Shown here piece after piece: positions 37,906-46,672 of a stretch of 64,000 nucleotides of DNA. Under the pieces are notes generated by a model, which was not told the origin of the DNA, did not search any database, and was given only the letters and a program-made list of their open reading frames with translations. The stretch is from NCBI RefSeq assembly GCF_009933335.1, contig NZ_MAEL01000054.1, positions 186,001-250,000 of the forward strand, written 5' to 3'. Numbering within the stretch: the first letter of the stretch is position 1; each line of letters starts with the position of its first letter. Source of the DNA: Candidatus Enterococcus willemsii (GTDB taxonomy: Bacteria > Bacillota > Bacilli > Lactobacillales > Enterococcaceae). The translations under genes were made by a program, and so were the position numbers.

Positions 37906-39783
37906 TTAAACATCAGATAATTTGCTGGGACTGACAATGCCGTGATATAAATTACGACCAATGATTCCTTCGGGCATAGGGTATGGTCCGTCAAATGGCA
38001 AGCGTGTTTCCGTTAATTCTTCGAGAGAAATATCATGCATTAGCCATTGTGTGATTCGCCAATGGGAACTTTCTAAACGCGTAAGAATGCCACCGTAGCG
38101 AATATCCAATACTTCCCAGCCAAAAGCTTTATTAGCAGCAAACCATAGCTGGCGATGAGATTGACGTAAGTTATCAATTAAGTTTTTTAATTGCTCTAGT
38201 TGTAAGAGTATCTGTTGACCATCATTTTTATCTTGCGCTAGGTAAATTTGTTGTAGATGGATTCCTAAAGACGTTTTCTTCGCTAATATTTCAGCGAGTA
38301 ATTGGTAATAAGCAAATAAATCGGCAGTTTTCTCAGATGTTTGACATTGAGCTAAGTCTTTTGCAAGTTTTTGATAATGTTCCGTTAAAGGGAATTCAGA
38401 AATTGTTTTGTCATACAAACCAAGTAATGGGTCTTGGTACAAAATTAATTTGCTTACTGCAGAACCTTCAGGATTTTCAGGAGCAACACCGGGTGTCTGG
38501 TCAAAGCAATCCAGTAAAAGAAAACTGTCCGCAGATTCGTGTTGCAATTCCAAAAAGCGAGTGGCTACTAATTCATTTGAAACTGTCTGATTAAATTGAT
38601 GCTCTGCAAATAATTGTAGACCATATAACGCACTATCTAAAGGTGTTTCTGAACCATCATCTCCCCATAGCGTGGCATAAACGGAAGAAATCTGTTGTTT
38701 TTTACAAGCTGATAAAGCAGCATGAGTAGTGGCGATTGTTTTACTATAGTTGGGTGCAAGTCCGTTCCATGTCCAAATACCACCGGCAAACACAATCGGT
38801 TTTGCTAATTTTTTGTGCTGTGCCAATAATTGTAAATAGTCCGACTCTTGATGATGGTAGTAATCCCAATACACCATTTTGACATGTGGAATTTCAGTAA
38901 TGACTTCTTGAGGAATAGCAACATCAGGGTCATAATAATCGCCTGTTTTTGAACCTAAACGGAAATACATGTCACTCCACATTTCAACTTCCAAGTCTAA
39001 GGAATCGGTAATTTCTAAGACTTTTGTTAAGTGTCGATTCATTAAGTCAAACCGATTTTGTAAACCATGTCTTTGTAAAAAGCGTCCAAGGCCCAATTGA
39101 TGCGCTTCGTCCATCCCAATATGAATTTTTTTCGTACGGAAAGGTTGGCTGACTGCTTGAATGGCTTTTGCTAAGAAATGATAGGTTTTCGGCTCGTCAA
39201 CTAGTAAAATATCTTCGGTGTCACGAAAATCACGGGTGAAGTTCCATTTCAAAGGGTTTTTTAAATGAGCTAACACTTGAATAGCTGGAATTACTTCAAT
39301 ACCCAGATCATGCCCATAATCATCAATTTCTTTTAATTCTGCTGCTGAATAACGTCCACGGAAATAACCAAAGTAAGGATAGTCTGTCACTTCATAAGTA
39401 TCTTCCATATATAGGAGACATTGATTGAGTCCGATGACACTACATGTTTCTAACAGCTCTTTGATTTTTTCGACCGTCGGAACAGCATTTCTTGACGTAT
39501 CCACCATAGGACCAATGACATCAAATTGAGGTGTTTCTGTGAATGAAAAATCGGGTGTTTCCCAATGATAAAATAACAAATTTAGCCCTCTGAAAAGATG
39601 CGCTGGTTCAGAAAATGTCAGGGTGATTTTATCAATTTTTTTCTCACAAATTAGAGGACCCTTGTGGTGAATTAGCTGAATCGGTGTTCCGGATTCATCC
39701 AAACAAAACTGTAATTTTTTTTGTAAAATGAGTAGCCCATTTTTGACAGTATCGATATCACCTGTAAAATATACCGCTTTCAT
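37906..39783 (-). CDS. GH20 beta-N-acetylhexosaminidase, large form
   Basis: The 625-aa protein has the GH20 catalytic pair in KIHIGMDEAHQLG (Asp–Glu near residue 225) and a TIM barrel with YMEDTYEVTDYPYFGYFRGRYS, like the cytoplasmic pneumococcal GH20C type (about 627 aa). It releases terminal GlcNAc or GalNAc. No signal peptide is present. The ATG follows AAAGGAGC. It heads the minus-strand operon that is divergent from the ABC importer genes, and a 316-bp control region lies between them. Confidence 0.92.
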   Translation of the reverse strand: MKAVYFTGDIDTVKNGLLILQKKLQFCLDESGTPIQLIHHKGPLICEKKIDKITLTFSEPAHLFRGLNLLFYHWETPDFSFTETPQFDVIGPMVDTSRNAVPTVEKIKELLETCSVIGLNQCLLYMEDTYEVTDYPYFGYFRGRYSAAELKEIDDYGHDLGIEVIPAIQVLAHLKNPLKWNFTRDFRDTEDILLVDEPKTYHFLAKAIQAVSQPFRTKKIHIGMDEAHQLGLGRFLQRHGLQNRFDLMNRHLTKVLEITDSLDLEVEMWSDMYFRLGSKTGDYYDPDVAIPQEVITEIPHVKMVYWDYYHHQESDYLQLLAQHKKLAKPIVFAGGIWTWNGLAPNYSKTIATTHAALSACKKQQISSVYATLWGDDGSETPLDSALYGLQLFAEHQFNQTVSNELVATRFLELQHESADSFLLLDCFDQTPGVAPENPEGSAVSKLILYQDPLLGLYDKTISEFPLTEHYQKLAKDLAQCQTSEKTADLFAYYQLLAEILAKKTSLGIHLQQIYLAQDKNDGQQILLQLEQLKNLIDNLRQSHRQLWFAANKAFGWEVLDIRYGGILTRLESSHWRITQWLMHDISLEELTETRLPFDGPYPMPEGIIGRNLYHGIVSPSKLSDV

Positions 39784-39812
39784 TTTTGTGCTCCTTTCCT
39801 TGTTCTTCTATT

Positions 39813-39841
39813 AGTATAGACAAAATATTTTTGCATTTCTA
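39813..39841 (-). promoter_or_regulatory. Promoter of the GH20 operon
   Basis: On the minus strand: TAGAAA, 17-bp spacer, TATACT, about 30 bp before the GH20 ATG. The weak -35 would suit an activator. Confidence 0.55.
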
Positions 39842-39852
39842 TAGGAGTAAAA

Positions 39853-39883
39853 TTTTACATAGTTGAAACAATTTTTACATAGT
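39853..39883 (-). promoter_or_regulatory. Direct-repeat activator site (candidate AraC-type binding site)
   Basis: TTTTACATAGT occurs at 39853–39863 and again at 39873–39883, exactly 20 bp apart, starting 12 bp upstream of the GH20 -35 on the minus strand. Tandem half-sites about 20 bp apart on one face of the helix are typical of AraC-family activators, and one is encoded at 44395. Confidence 0.55.
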
Positions 39884-39920
39884 AAATAACGGATTTTTAA
39901 TCAAAAAACATGTTTTTAGT

Positions 39921-39949
39921 TTGAATAGTTTTTAATCAATAAGTAAAAA
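39921..39949 (+). promoter_or_regulatory. Candidate promoter of the ABC importer operon
   Basis: TTGAAT (39921–39926), 17-bp spacer, TAAAAA (39944–39949). The match is moderate, and the two palindromes lie just downstream. Confidence 0.4.
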
Positions 39950-39964
39950 TAATAGAAAAAATCT

Positions 39965-39998
39965 TTGATTAATCAAGTGAGAAATGTTGATATATCAA
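39965..39998. promoter_or_regulatory. Twin palindromic operators upstream of the ABC importer
   Basis: Two perfect 12-bp palindromes, TTGATTAATCAA (39965–39976) and TTGATATATCAA (39987–39998), are spaced 22 bp centre to centre, two helical turns. The second shares the GATATATC core of the sites at the GntR/GH125 promoters, so the same repressor probably controls import and mannosidases. Confidence 0.6.
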
Positions 39999-40099
39999 TT
40001 GTTTTTACGATGGTCAAAAACCACATATTGAGTACCATTGGCATTCTAGGTAATATGAAAGTGCTTTCAGGTTGCTTTTTTGAAAAGGGGGAAAAAGAT

Positions 40100-41032
40100 A
40101 TGGAGTTAACGGTGAGACAAAAGAAAAGAGAAGCGATAAAGAAAAAGATTATTGCGAGCAGACAATTGTACCTATTTATTGTGCCCGCTTTCTTAATCGT
40201 TTTTATTTTCTCTTATATTCCAATGTATGGTGTAATTATTGCATTTAAAGATTACATTCCTACATTAGGAGTTTGGGGAAGTCCATGGGTAGGGATGAAA
40301 CACTTTGAACGTTTCTTTAATTCGTATTATTTTTGGGACTTATTAAAAAACACTTTGGGTATCAGCGTCTACTCATTAGTTGTTGGATTTCCACTACCAA
40401 TTATTTTAGCATTAGCATTAAATGAAATTAAAGATGGACCATGGAAGAAGTTTTCGCAAACGGTTACTTATGCACCGAATTTTATTTCAGTGGTGGTAAT
40501 GGTTGGGATGATTCTAGCTTTCTTAAACCCATCAACTGGTTTGATTAACCATGCTTTAGGTTTTTTCGGAATTGATTCTATTTCCTTTATGGAAGATCCG
40601 AAATGGTTTAAAACTGTGTATGTATTATCAGGAGTTTGGCAAGGAACAGGTTGGGGATCGGTTATCTATCTAGCTGCTTTGGCTGGGGTCGATACTCAAT
40701 TACATGAAGCGGCAATTGTTGATGGTGCGTCTCGTTTACAACGTATTTGGCATATTAATTTACCAACAATTCGTCCAACGATGGTTATTTTGTTGATTAT
40801 GAATGTTGGGTCTGTGATGAACTTAGGCTACGAAAAAATTCTATTGATGCAAAACCCACTAAACATGGAATCATCTAATGTTATTGCGACATTTGTATAT
40901 GAACAAGGGTTATTACAAGCACAATATAGTTATGCTGCGGCTGTTGGACTATTCAATTCAGCAATCAACGCTATTTTATTAATTGTTGTAAATAAAGTTG
41001 CTGCCAAATTAGGCGATTCAAGTCTATTCTAG
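40100..41032 (+). CDS. Carbohydrate ABC transporter permease 1 (LplB/YteP family)
   Basis: The 310-aa protein has six membrane segments and the permease EAA-type loop EAAIVDGASRLQRIWHINLPTIRP (about 215–238). The layout fits polysaccharide-type importers of the LplB/YteP group, such as the pneumococcal NgtP proteins for complex N-glycans. ATG 40100 is chosen with AAAAGGGGG upstream; 45 earlier in-frame codons lie in the leader. It forms a three-gene operon with the second permease and the lipoprotein. No ATPase gene is present, so a shared MsmK-type ATPase is presumably used. Confidence 0.9.
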   Translation: MELTVRQKKREAIKKKIIASRQLYLFIVPAFLIVFIFSYIPMYGVIIAFKDYIPTLGVWGSPWVGMKHFERFFNSYYFWDLLKNTLGISVYSLVVGFPLPIILALALNEIKDGPWKKFSQTVTYAPNFISVVVMVGMILAFLNPSTGLINHALGFFGIDSISFMEDPKWFKTVYVLSGVWQGTGWGSVIYLAALAGVDTQLHEAAIVDGASRLQRIWHINLPTIRPTMVILLIMNVGSVMNLGYEKILLMQNPLNMESSNVIATFVYEQGLLQAQYSYAAAVGLFNSAINAILLIVVNKVAAKLGDSSLF

Positions 41033-41045
41033 AAAGGGGATTTAT

Positions 41046-41960
41046 ATGGAAAATCGATTAGTTAAAGATACCAAAGCAGATAAAGTGTTTATGATATTTA
41101 CCTATATTTTCGTCTTTCTTTCGGTAGCGATTGTTTTGTATCCATTAATTTATATTGTTAGCGCTTCATTTAGTGATCCACTGGCGGTCAATTCAGGTGC
41201 GATGTGGTTATATCCGAAAGGGTTCACATTGGAAGGATATAAGACGATTTTGGAGAATGATAGTATTTGGCGAGGATACCTGAACACAATTTACTATACA
41301 GCATTAGGGACATTTATTAATTTATTTTGTACACTACCAGCAGCGTATGCTTTATCAAGACCAGATTTTTATGGTCACAAAACATTTACGACTTTCTTAT
41401 TAATCACCATGTTCGTAAGTGGGGGATTAATTCCTTCTTACTTATTGGTTAAAAATTTGAATATGTTAAATACCGTCTGGGCATTAGTCTTACCTGGAGC
41501 TGTATCAGTGTATAACTTAGTTGTTACAAGAACATTTTTCCAAACGACCATTCCACGTGAAATGGAAGAGGCAGCGATTATTGATGGCTGTAACGATTTC
41601 AAGTTGTTTATGAAAATTATTTTGCCGTTATCTACGCCAATTATTGCAGTCATGGCATTGTTTTATGGTGTAGGTCATTGGAATAGTTTCTTCAGTGCAT
41701 TAATTTATTTATCGGATAAAACAATGTATCCATTACAAATGGTTTTACGCGAAATCTTAGTGTTGCAAGATATGTCTTCAAATAGTATTGGTAGCAACAT
41801 GACAAGTGATATGGCGGAATTAATGTTTAGTAAGCAACAATTGGCAGCTGTTATCAAATACGGTGTCATGATTGTTTCTACTTTACCAATTATTATTGCT
41901 TATCCATTTTTACAAAAGTATTTTGTAAAAGGGATGATGGTTGGATCAGTTAAAGGCTAG
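41046..41960 (+). CDS. Carbohydrate ABC transporter permease 2 (LplC/YtcP family)
   Basis: The 304-aa protein has six membrane segments and the EAA-type loop EMEEAAIIDGCNDFKLFMKIILPLSTP (about 176–202). It is the partner of the upstream permease and should form the heterodimeric channel. It starts 13 bp after permease 1 with AAAGGGG upstream and is followed by the binding-protein gene. Confidence 0.92.
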   Translation: MENRLVKDTKADKVFMIFTYIFVFLSVAIVLYPLIYIVSASFSDPLAVNSGAMWLYPKGFTLEGYKTILENDSIWRGYLNTIYYTALGTFINLFCTLPAAYALSRPDFYGHKTFTTFLLITMFVSGGLIPSYLLVKNLNMLNTVWALVLPGAVSVYNLVVTRTFFQTTIPREMEEAAIIDGCNDFKLFMKIILPLSTPIIAVMALFYGVGHWNSFFSALIYLSDKTMYPLQMVLREILVLQDMSSNSIGSNMTSDMAELMFSKQQLAAVIKYGVMIVSTLPIIIAYPFLQKYFVKGMMVGSVKG

Positions 41961-42012
41961 TATTTTACGGCAATTGCCGATGAATAAAAATCTTTTATAG
42001 GGAGAGAAAGAG

Positions 42013-43650
42013 ATGAAATTACACAAATCGAAAGTTTTATTTGGATTATTGGCTTGTGGCGTTCTGCTAACAGCATGTGGTGGAAACAAAGACAATGCAA
42101 GTAACAAAGGAAGCGATGTTGAGTTAGGGGAAGTTGGCGAGTTTCCAGTAACAAAAGAAAAAATCAAAATGACGATGATGGGCCCTGGTACAGGTGAAGC
42201 GGAATGGAAAGATATGCCTGTTTTCCAAAAAATGGCTGAAATGTCAAATATCGAATTTGAATTTACAACCCCACCAACTGCTGACTTTAGTACAAAACTT
42301 AATTTGGCATTTGCTGGTGATGATTTACCAGATGTGTTATTTGGAACTAGTTCTGAATCGTTAACACCAGCTATGGAAATGGACTATGGTTCTCAAGGTA
42401 TTTTAGTCCCATTGGAAGATTTAATTGATGAAAATATGCCGAATTTGAAGAAAATTATGGATGAAGATCCATCGATTCGTAAATCCATTACAACACCAGA
42501 CGGTCATATCTATTCATTACCAATGATTCATCGTGGCGAGACTGCTATCTGGCCTCGTGGTCCAATGTGGTATCGTGGTGACTGGTTGAAAGCATTGAAT
42601 GTGACTGAATTGCCAAAAACAACAGATGAATTTTATGATTTATTAGTTCGTTTCCGTGATGAAGACCCAAATGGAAATGGCAAGAAAGATGAGATTCCAT
42701 TGACAGACGTTAAAATGGACAGTACTCGTCCTTGGTTAATGGGAGCATTTGGTTTAACTGAACGTGGAATTGAAGAAATAAATGGTGAAGTTGTCTACAC
42801 GCCAATTACAGAAAACTACAAAGAATATTTAACTTATATGAACAAATTATATTCTGAAAAATTATTAGACCAAGAAGTTTATGGACAAGCAGATGAACAG
42901 AAAAAAGCCAAAGGTCAAAATAACCAAATCGGTTTATTCCCAGATTGGTTCTCAATCTTCACAACAGGGAAAGCTGAAAAAGAAGCAACGGATGATTTGA
43001 TGTTCCAACCATTGACTTCTGATGTATCACCAGAACTGGTTGTACCAGGAAGCACACGTATGGCGCGTGAAACATTCGCGATTACGAAAAATTGTCCTTC
43101 ACCAGAAGCAGCGCTACGATGGGTTGACTACTTCTACGGAGAAGAAGGTTCATACTTCTTGAGTAAAGGGCCAGAAGGCGCACTTTGGGATTGGGCAGAA
43201 AATGATAAAGGCGAAAAAGTTCGTGTATATGCCGAAGGAATTGATACTTCTGACACGGAAGGAGAACGTGCAAAAGTGACACCAAACTATGGTATTACAG
43301 TTCCTACAATGGGATATCCAGAAACAGAGGATATGATGATTTTGACTGATCCAAATCAAAAACCAGACAGAACATTCATTGAATTTATTGATTCAGAAAC
43401 CCAAGCAAAAATTACGCCATATGCAAAAGTACCGTATCCATTGTTATATTTAACAACAGAAGAATCTGAAAAAGTTCGTGATTCAGAAACAGATTTGAAA
43501 AAATACGTTGAACAAATGGAAGCGAAATTTATCACTGGGGTAGAACCTTTATCAAATTGGGATAAATACGTGAAAACTATCGAAAGTATGGGTGTTGAAG
43601 AGTACGTTTCCGTCTATCAAACAGCTTACGATCGCTGGGCAGAGAAATAA
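42013..43650 (+). CDS. Oligosaccharide-binding lipoprotein of the ABC importer (NgtS-like)
   Basis: The 545-aa protein begins with a lipoprotein signal, KSKVLFGLLACGVLLTAC, with Cys about residue 22 as the lipidated residue. The rest is an extracellular solute-binding protein family 1 fold with ADFSTKLNLAFAGDDLPDVLFG and a Ca-site-like loop DEDPNGNGKKDEIPLTDVK (about 214–232). It captures oligosaccharides at the cell surface for the two permeases. The size and the large ligand group suit N-glycan oligosaccharides. The ATG follows GGGAGAGAAAG. A terminator follows. Confidence 0.92.
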   Translation: MKLHKSKVLFGLLACGVLLTACGGNKDNASNKGSDVELGEVGEFPVTKEKIKMTMMGPGTGEAEWKDMPVFQKMAEMSNIEFEFTTPPTADFSTKLNLAFAGDDLPDVLFGTSSESLTPAMEMDYGSQGILVPLEDLIDENMPNLKKIMDEDPSIRKSITTPDGHIYSLPMIHRGETAIWPRGPMWYRGDWLKALNVTELPKTTDEFYDLLVRFRDEDPNGNGKKDEIPLTDVKMDSTRPWLMGAFGLTERGIEEINGEVVYTPITENYKEYLTYMNKLYSEKLLDQEVYGQADEQKKAKGQNNQIGLFPDWFSIFTTGKAEKEATDDLMFQPLTSDVSPELVVPGSTRMARETFAITKNCPSPEAALRWVDYFYGEEGSYFLSKGPEGALWDWAENDKGEKVRVYAEGIDTSDTEGERAKVTPNYGITVPTMGYPETEDMMILTDPNQKPDRTFIEFIDSETQAKITPYAKVPYPLLYLTTEESEKVRDSETDLKKYVEQMEAKFITGVEPLSNWDKYVKTIESMGVEEYVSVYQTAYDRWAEK

Positions 43651-43655
43651 TCTGT

Positions 43656-43701
43656 AAAACAGTTGGTTTGGAAAGCGCCAAACCAACTGTTTTGTTATTT
43701 T
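43656..43701 (+). terminator. Terminator after the ABC importer operon
   Basis: The perfect 16-bp arms AAAACAGTTGGTTTGG and CCAAACCAACTGTTTT have a 6-nt loop and a T-rich tail. Confidence 0.9.
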
Positions 43702-43777
43702 TTTAAGTTTCTTATAATAGCAATTTGAACAATTTTTGTGGTAAGCTACTCTAATGAACGAAGAAGGGGGAATGGAA

Positions 43778-44398
43778 ATGAAAGAAATGAAAGGGATTAT
43801 CAAAGGCAGCTATGTCTTGGGGCAAAGGATTATCGATGGTCTCATTTTACAATTTCTATTTATCGTCTATACATTAAGAGGAGGAATTGTTTTAGGTTTT
43901 TTTCCAGCATTGGCATCAGTATTTCAAGTTATTTATTTAGCACTAACACATAAAGGCGGAAAGTTCAAATCAACCTTCCAAGAATCCTATAAGGAAAATT
44001 TTAGAATTAGTAATCAACTAGGATTTACTGCGCTGACTGTGTGTCTCTTTTTATGGGTAGATTTACGTATTTCTGGGAATTACATTCAAGTGCCAATACT
44101 CCATTATTTGCTAATTTTATTGTTTATCTTAGCTCTAGGAACAAGCTTATTTTTATTTCCAGTTGTATGTCGTTACTCATTAACGTACGTAGAGTATCTA
44201 CGCCAAGCTGCTATTTTGTTTTTTACTAATTTAATTGAAGCAATAGCTATTTTAGTAGGTGTGTTTCTTGTTGTGTGGTTATATGTCATTTTTCCGATTT
44301 TATTAATTATTGCTGGTGTTCCGTTGTTATTATTTCCAATTATTTGGTTTGCCTTGCAAGCAATGATAAAAACGGAGCGAAAGGTTGAGATGTCATGA
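43778..44398 (+). CDS. DUF624-family membrane protein (YesL-like)
   Basis: The protein of about 206 aa has five or so membrane segments and the N-terminal pattern of DUF624/YesL proteins (RIIDGLILQFLFIVYTLRGGIVLGFFPALASVF). Members lie beside LplBC-type importers and AraC-type sensors, as here. ATG 43778 is preferred with AGGGGG upstream; in-frame ATGs at 43754 and 43772 are too far from or too close to the site. Its stop overlaps the next ATG (ATGA), so it is coupled to the sensor and may modulate it. Its function is unproven. Confidence 0.8.
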   Translation: MKEMKGIIKGSYVLGQRIIDGLILQFLFIVYTLRGGIVLGFFPALASVFQVIYLALTHKGGKFKSTFQESYKENFRISNQLGFTALTVCLFLWVDLRISGNYIQVPILHYLLILLFILALGTSLFLFPVVCRYSLTYVEYLRQAAILFFTNLIEAIAILVGVFLVVWLYVIFPILLIIAGVPLLLFPIIWFALQAMIKTERKVEMS

Positions 44399-46656
44399 AA
44401 ATCAGACATTTTTTACCTAGAAAATTTTTATTTAAAAAAAAGACGTTCTACCGTTATGTCTTTTCTTATTTATTAGTCTTTTTGTTACCGTTTTCTATTG
44501 TGTCAATTATTTGGTATAAGACTTCGACAGATAGTATTAACAACCAAATTGATTTATCTGCACAAAATCATTTGCTGCAAGTCAAATCAATTATGTCAGC
44601 TAATTTACGACAATTGGATTACTTAACCGATCAGATTAGTAATAATCCTCTGTTGAGTGAGAAAATGTTTGAGCATCCATATTATTCTTTGGAAGCCAGT
44701 AAAGAATTGTTACGAAATAAAGTCAATAGTAATATCATTGAAGAATTGTATGTTTACTATTACAACCAACCTGAAAAAGTCTATTCATCTAACGGCTTAT
44801 TAGATTTGCCAACATTTATTCAACGACGATATGGCACTTTTGATTTTGATGAAGCTGCTTTGAAGCAATCGTTGAATACAAAAGCGCCTTTGATTGAACG
44901 AGTACCGGCAGGTAAGAAAAGTGGAGTGGGGTTGATGACCTACATCGTTCCTTTATCAGCTACGGATGGACTCCCTTCTGGTGTCGTGATGTATACGATG
45001 CGAATGAGTGATATTCAAAACTTTTTGGATAAATCAGTGGATCGTGAAACAGGGAATGTTTTTATGGTTGATAGCGAGAATCGCTTGTTGGTAGCTTCTC
45101 ATGATGATGAGATACCTGCATTTATGAATCAACCTTCAGAAGTAGAGAAATTATATCAACAACATTTCCGAAAAACCAAGGAAGGCACCTTATTGGTTAA
45201 TACGTCAGAAGACCAAGATTTTGGTATTCGTTACATTGCTTTGACGAATACAGAAGTAGCGTTAAGTGAAGTACGAACGATTCACTATCGCTTAATGGCA
45301 CTGGTATTATCTATTTTGGCGCTTGGACTAGCGATTGTCTTTTTCATTGGCCGCCGACAATATAAGCCCATACACGAATTGGAAAAATTGATGGAAAAAC
45401 AATTAGGTGGCGTTCGTGAAGCCGAAGAATTAGATGATTTTGTACGAATGGAACAACATGTGACTAGCTTTTTGAAGCAAAACAAAGAATTGCACCAAGA
45501 GATTCGCCGTCAAACACCGCATGCCAGAGAACAAGTTTTACGAAAGTTATTAATGGGACGCTTTAAGGATGAAAAAGAAGTACAACTTTTATTAGATTCA
45601 GTTGAGATTCAACTATACAAAGAACGTTATTTTGTTATGCTGATTGATACTAAAATGATTACGACAGAAACAAGTATTCAAAATCAAGAGTTTCTGATGA
45701 GTTTTCTAGGTGAAATTTCGGGAAATGGTTACCGTGCATACGGTTCAGAATTGTTGTCAAATCAAGCAATTGCACTATTGGTTAGTCTGGATGGGTCAGT
45801 AGGTCTTACAATGATTGTTCGTGAAATTGTGGCAGGAATTGTCTTGGAAAACACAGTAGCTCCAACAATTGGTGTCGGTTCTGTCGTTGACGCGTTAGTT
45901 ACGATTAATCGTTCGTATATTGAAGGATTGGCAGCACTTGAGTATCAAGCTGTTTCTGATAAGCCCAACCAAATTCTATTCTTTAATGAAATCAAAAATG
46001 AGAAGAAAAATTCTGTAGTTTCTTACCCTGCAGATGAACAATTAAAATTAAGTCAAAGTTTGCAACAAGGAGACTTTGAAATTGCTTCGGAAACGATTGG
46101 ATTAATGGTGAGAAAAGGAATGCAAGAACAGCGTACAATTGCTGGAATGAAGCTCTATAGTTACTATCTATTGAATAGTGTCGTTAAAGTCGGAGCTGAA
46201 GTAATTGGAGATGCTTTTTTTCAAGAAGCTGAAAAAGCTGTGGAATTTCGCAATTTAATTGAGCTTCAAAATGAATTAATTAAAATGAGTGAAAAAATTT
46301 GTTTGGCAGTACAACGAAATCCAAAAAATCAAGAATCAAAATTGCAAAAAGATATTTTTGTTTATTTAGATGCAAACTATGCTTCCCATGAGTTCTCACT
46401 AGAAAGTGTAGCAGAAGAATTTGATGTTTCTATCTCGTATCTCAGTCGTTTTATTAAAAAAGAAAGCGGCATGACATTCTCAAAATACGTGCAAGAAAAA
46501 CGTTTAGCGAAAATAAAAAAAGAACTGCGTGAAACTGACCAGCCAATTAAAGAAATTATTTTGAATGCTGGTTATTATGATGTATCAAATTATACAAGAA
46601 AATTCAAGCAAATCGTTGGTATGACTCCTGGTCAATATCGAAATAAAAATCGTTAA
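44395..46656 (+). CDS. Membrane-anchored AraC-family transcriptional regulator (YesN-type sensor fusion)
   Basis: The 753-aa protein has a membrane helix at about 20–42, an extracellular dCache-like sensor to about 295, a second helix (LMALVLSILALGLAIVFFIG, about 302–321) and a cytoplasmic linker. Two AraC helix-turn-helix motifs form the C-terminal 100 residues (FSLESVAEEFDVSISYLSRFIKKESG; IKEIILNAGYYDVSNYTRKFKQIVG). It combines sensor and DNA-binding domain in one chain, without a kinase. It probably senses glycan, directly or through the lipoprotein, and activates nearby promoters. Confidence 0.88.
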   Translation: MKIRHFLPRKFLFKKKTFYRYVFSYLLVFLLPFSIVSIIWYKTSTDSINNQIDLSAQNHLLQVKSIMSANLRQLDYLTDQISNNPLLSEKMFEHPYYSLEASKELLRNKVNSNIIEELYVYYYNQPEKVYSSNGLLDLPTFIQRRYGTFDFDEAALKQSLNTKAPLIERVPAGKKSGVGLMTYIVPLSATDGLPSGVVMYTMRMSDIQNFLDKSVDRETGNVFMVDSENRLLVASHDDEIPAFMNQPSEVEKLYQQHFRKTKEGTLLVNTSEDQDFGIRYIALTNTEVALSEVRTIHYRLMALVLSILALGLAIVFFIGRRQYKPIHELEKLMEKQLGGVREAEELDDFVRMEQHVTSFLKQNKELHQEIRRQTPHAREQVLRKLLMGRFKDEKEVQLLLDSVEIQLYKERYFVMLIDTKMITTETSIQNQEFLMSFLGEISGNGYRAYGSELLSNQAIALLVSLDGSVGLTMIVREIVAGIVLENTVAPTIGVGSVVDALVTINRSYIEGLAALEYQAVSDKPNQILFFNEIKNEKKNSVVSYPADEQLKLSQSLQQGDFEIASETIGLMVRKGMQEQRTIAGMKLYSYYLLNSVVKVGAEVIGDAFFQEAEKAVEFRNLIELQNELIKMSEKICLAVQRNPKNQESKLQKDIFVYLDANYASHEFSLESVAEEFDVSISYLSRFIKKESGMTFSKYVQEKRLAKIKKELRETDQPIKEIILNAGYYDVSNYTRKFKQIVGMTPGQYRNKNR

Positions 46657-46672
46657 GAAAGAGGGATTTATA

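Larger units (their letters stand above)
39784..40099. promoter_or_regulatory. Divergent control region of the GH20 operon and the ABC importer
   Basis: This 316-bp AT-rich region contains no gene. It holds a minus-strand promoter for GH20, a pair of 11-bp direct repeats, a plus-strand promoter and two palindromes, each listed separately. The importer leader from about 39955 to 40099 is long (about 145 nt). An open frame running into lplB-like from 39965 has no ribosome site and is not counted as coding. Confidence 0.6.

Noticed and set aside
39965-40099. 45-codon N-terminal extension of the first ABC permease
   Set aside because: It begins inside the operator palindrome with no ribosome site; the ATG at 40100 has AAAAGGGGG and matches the usual permease start.
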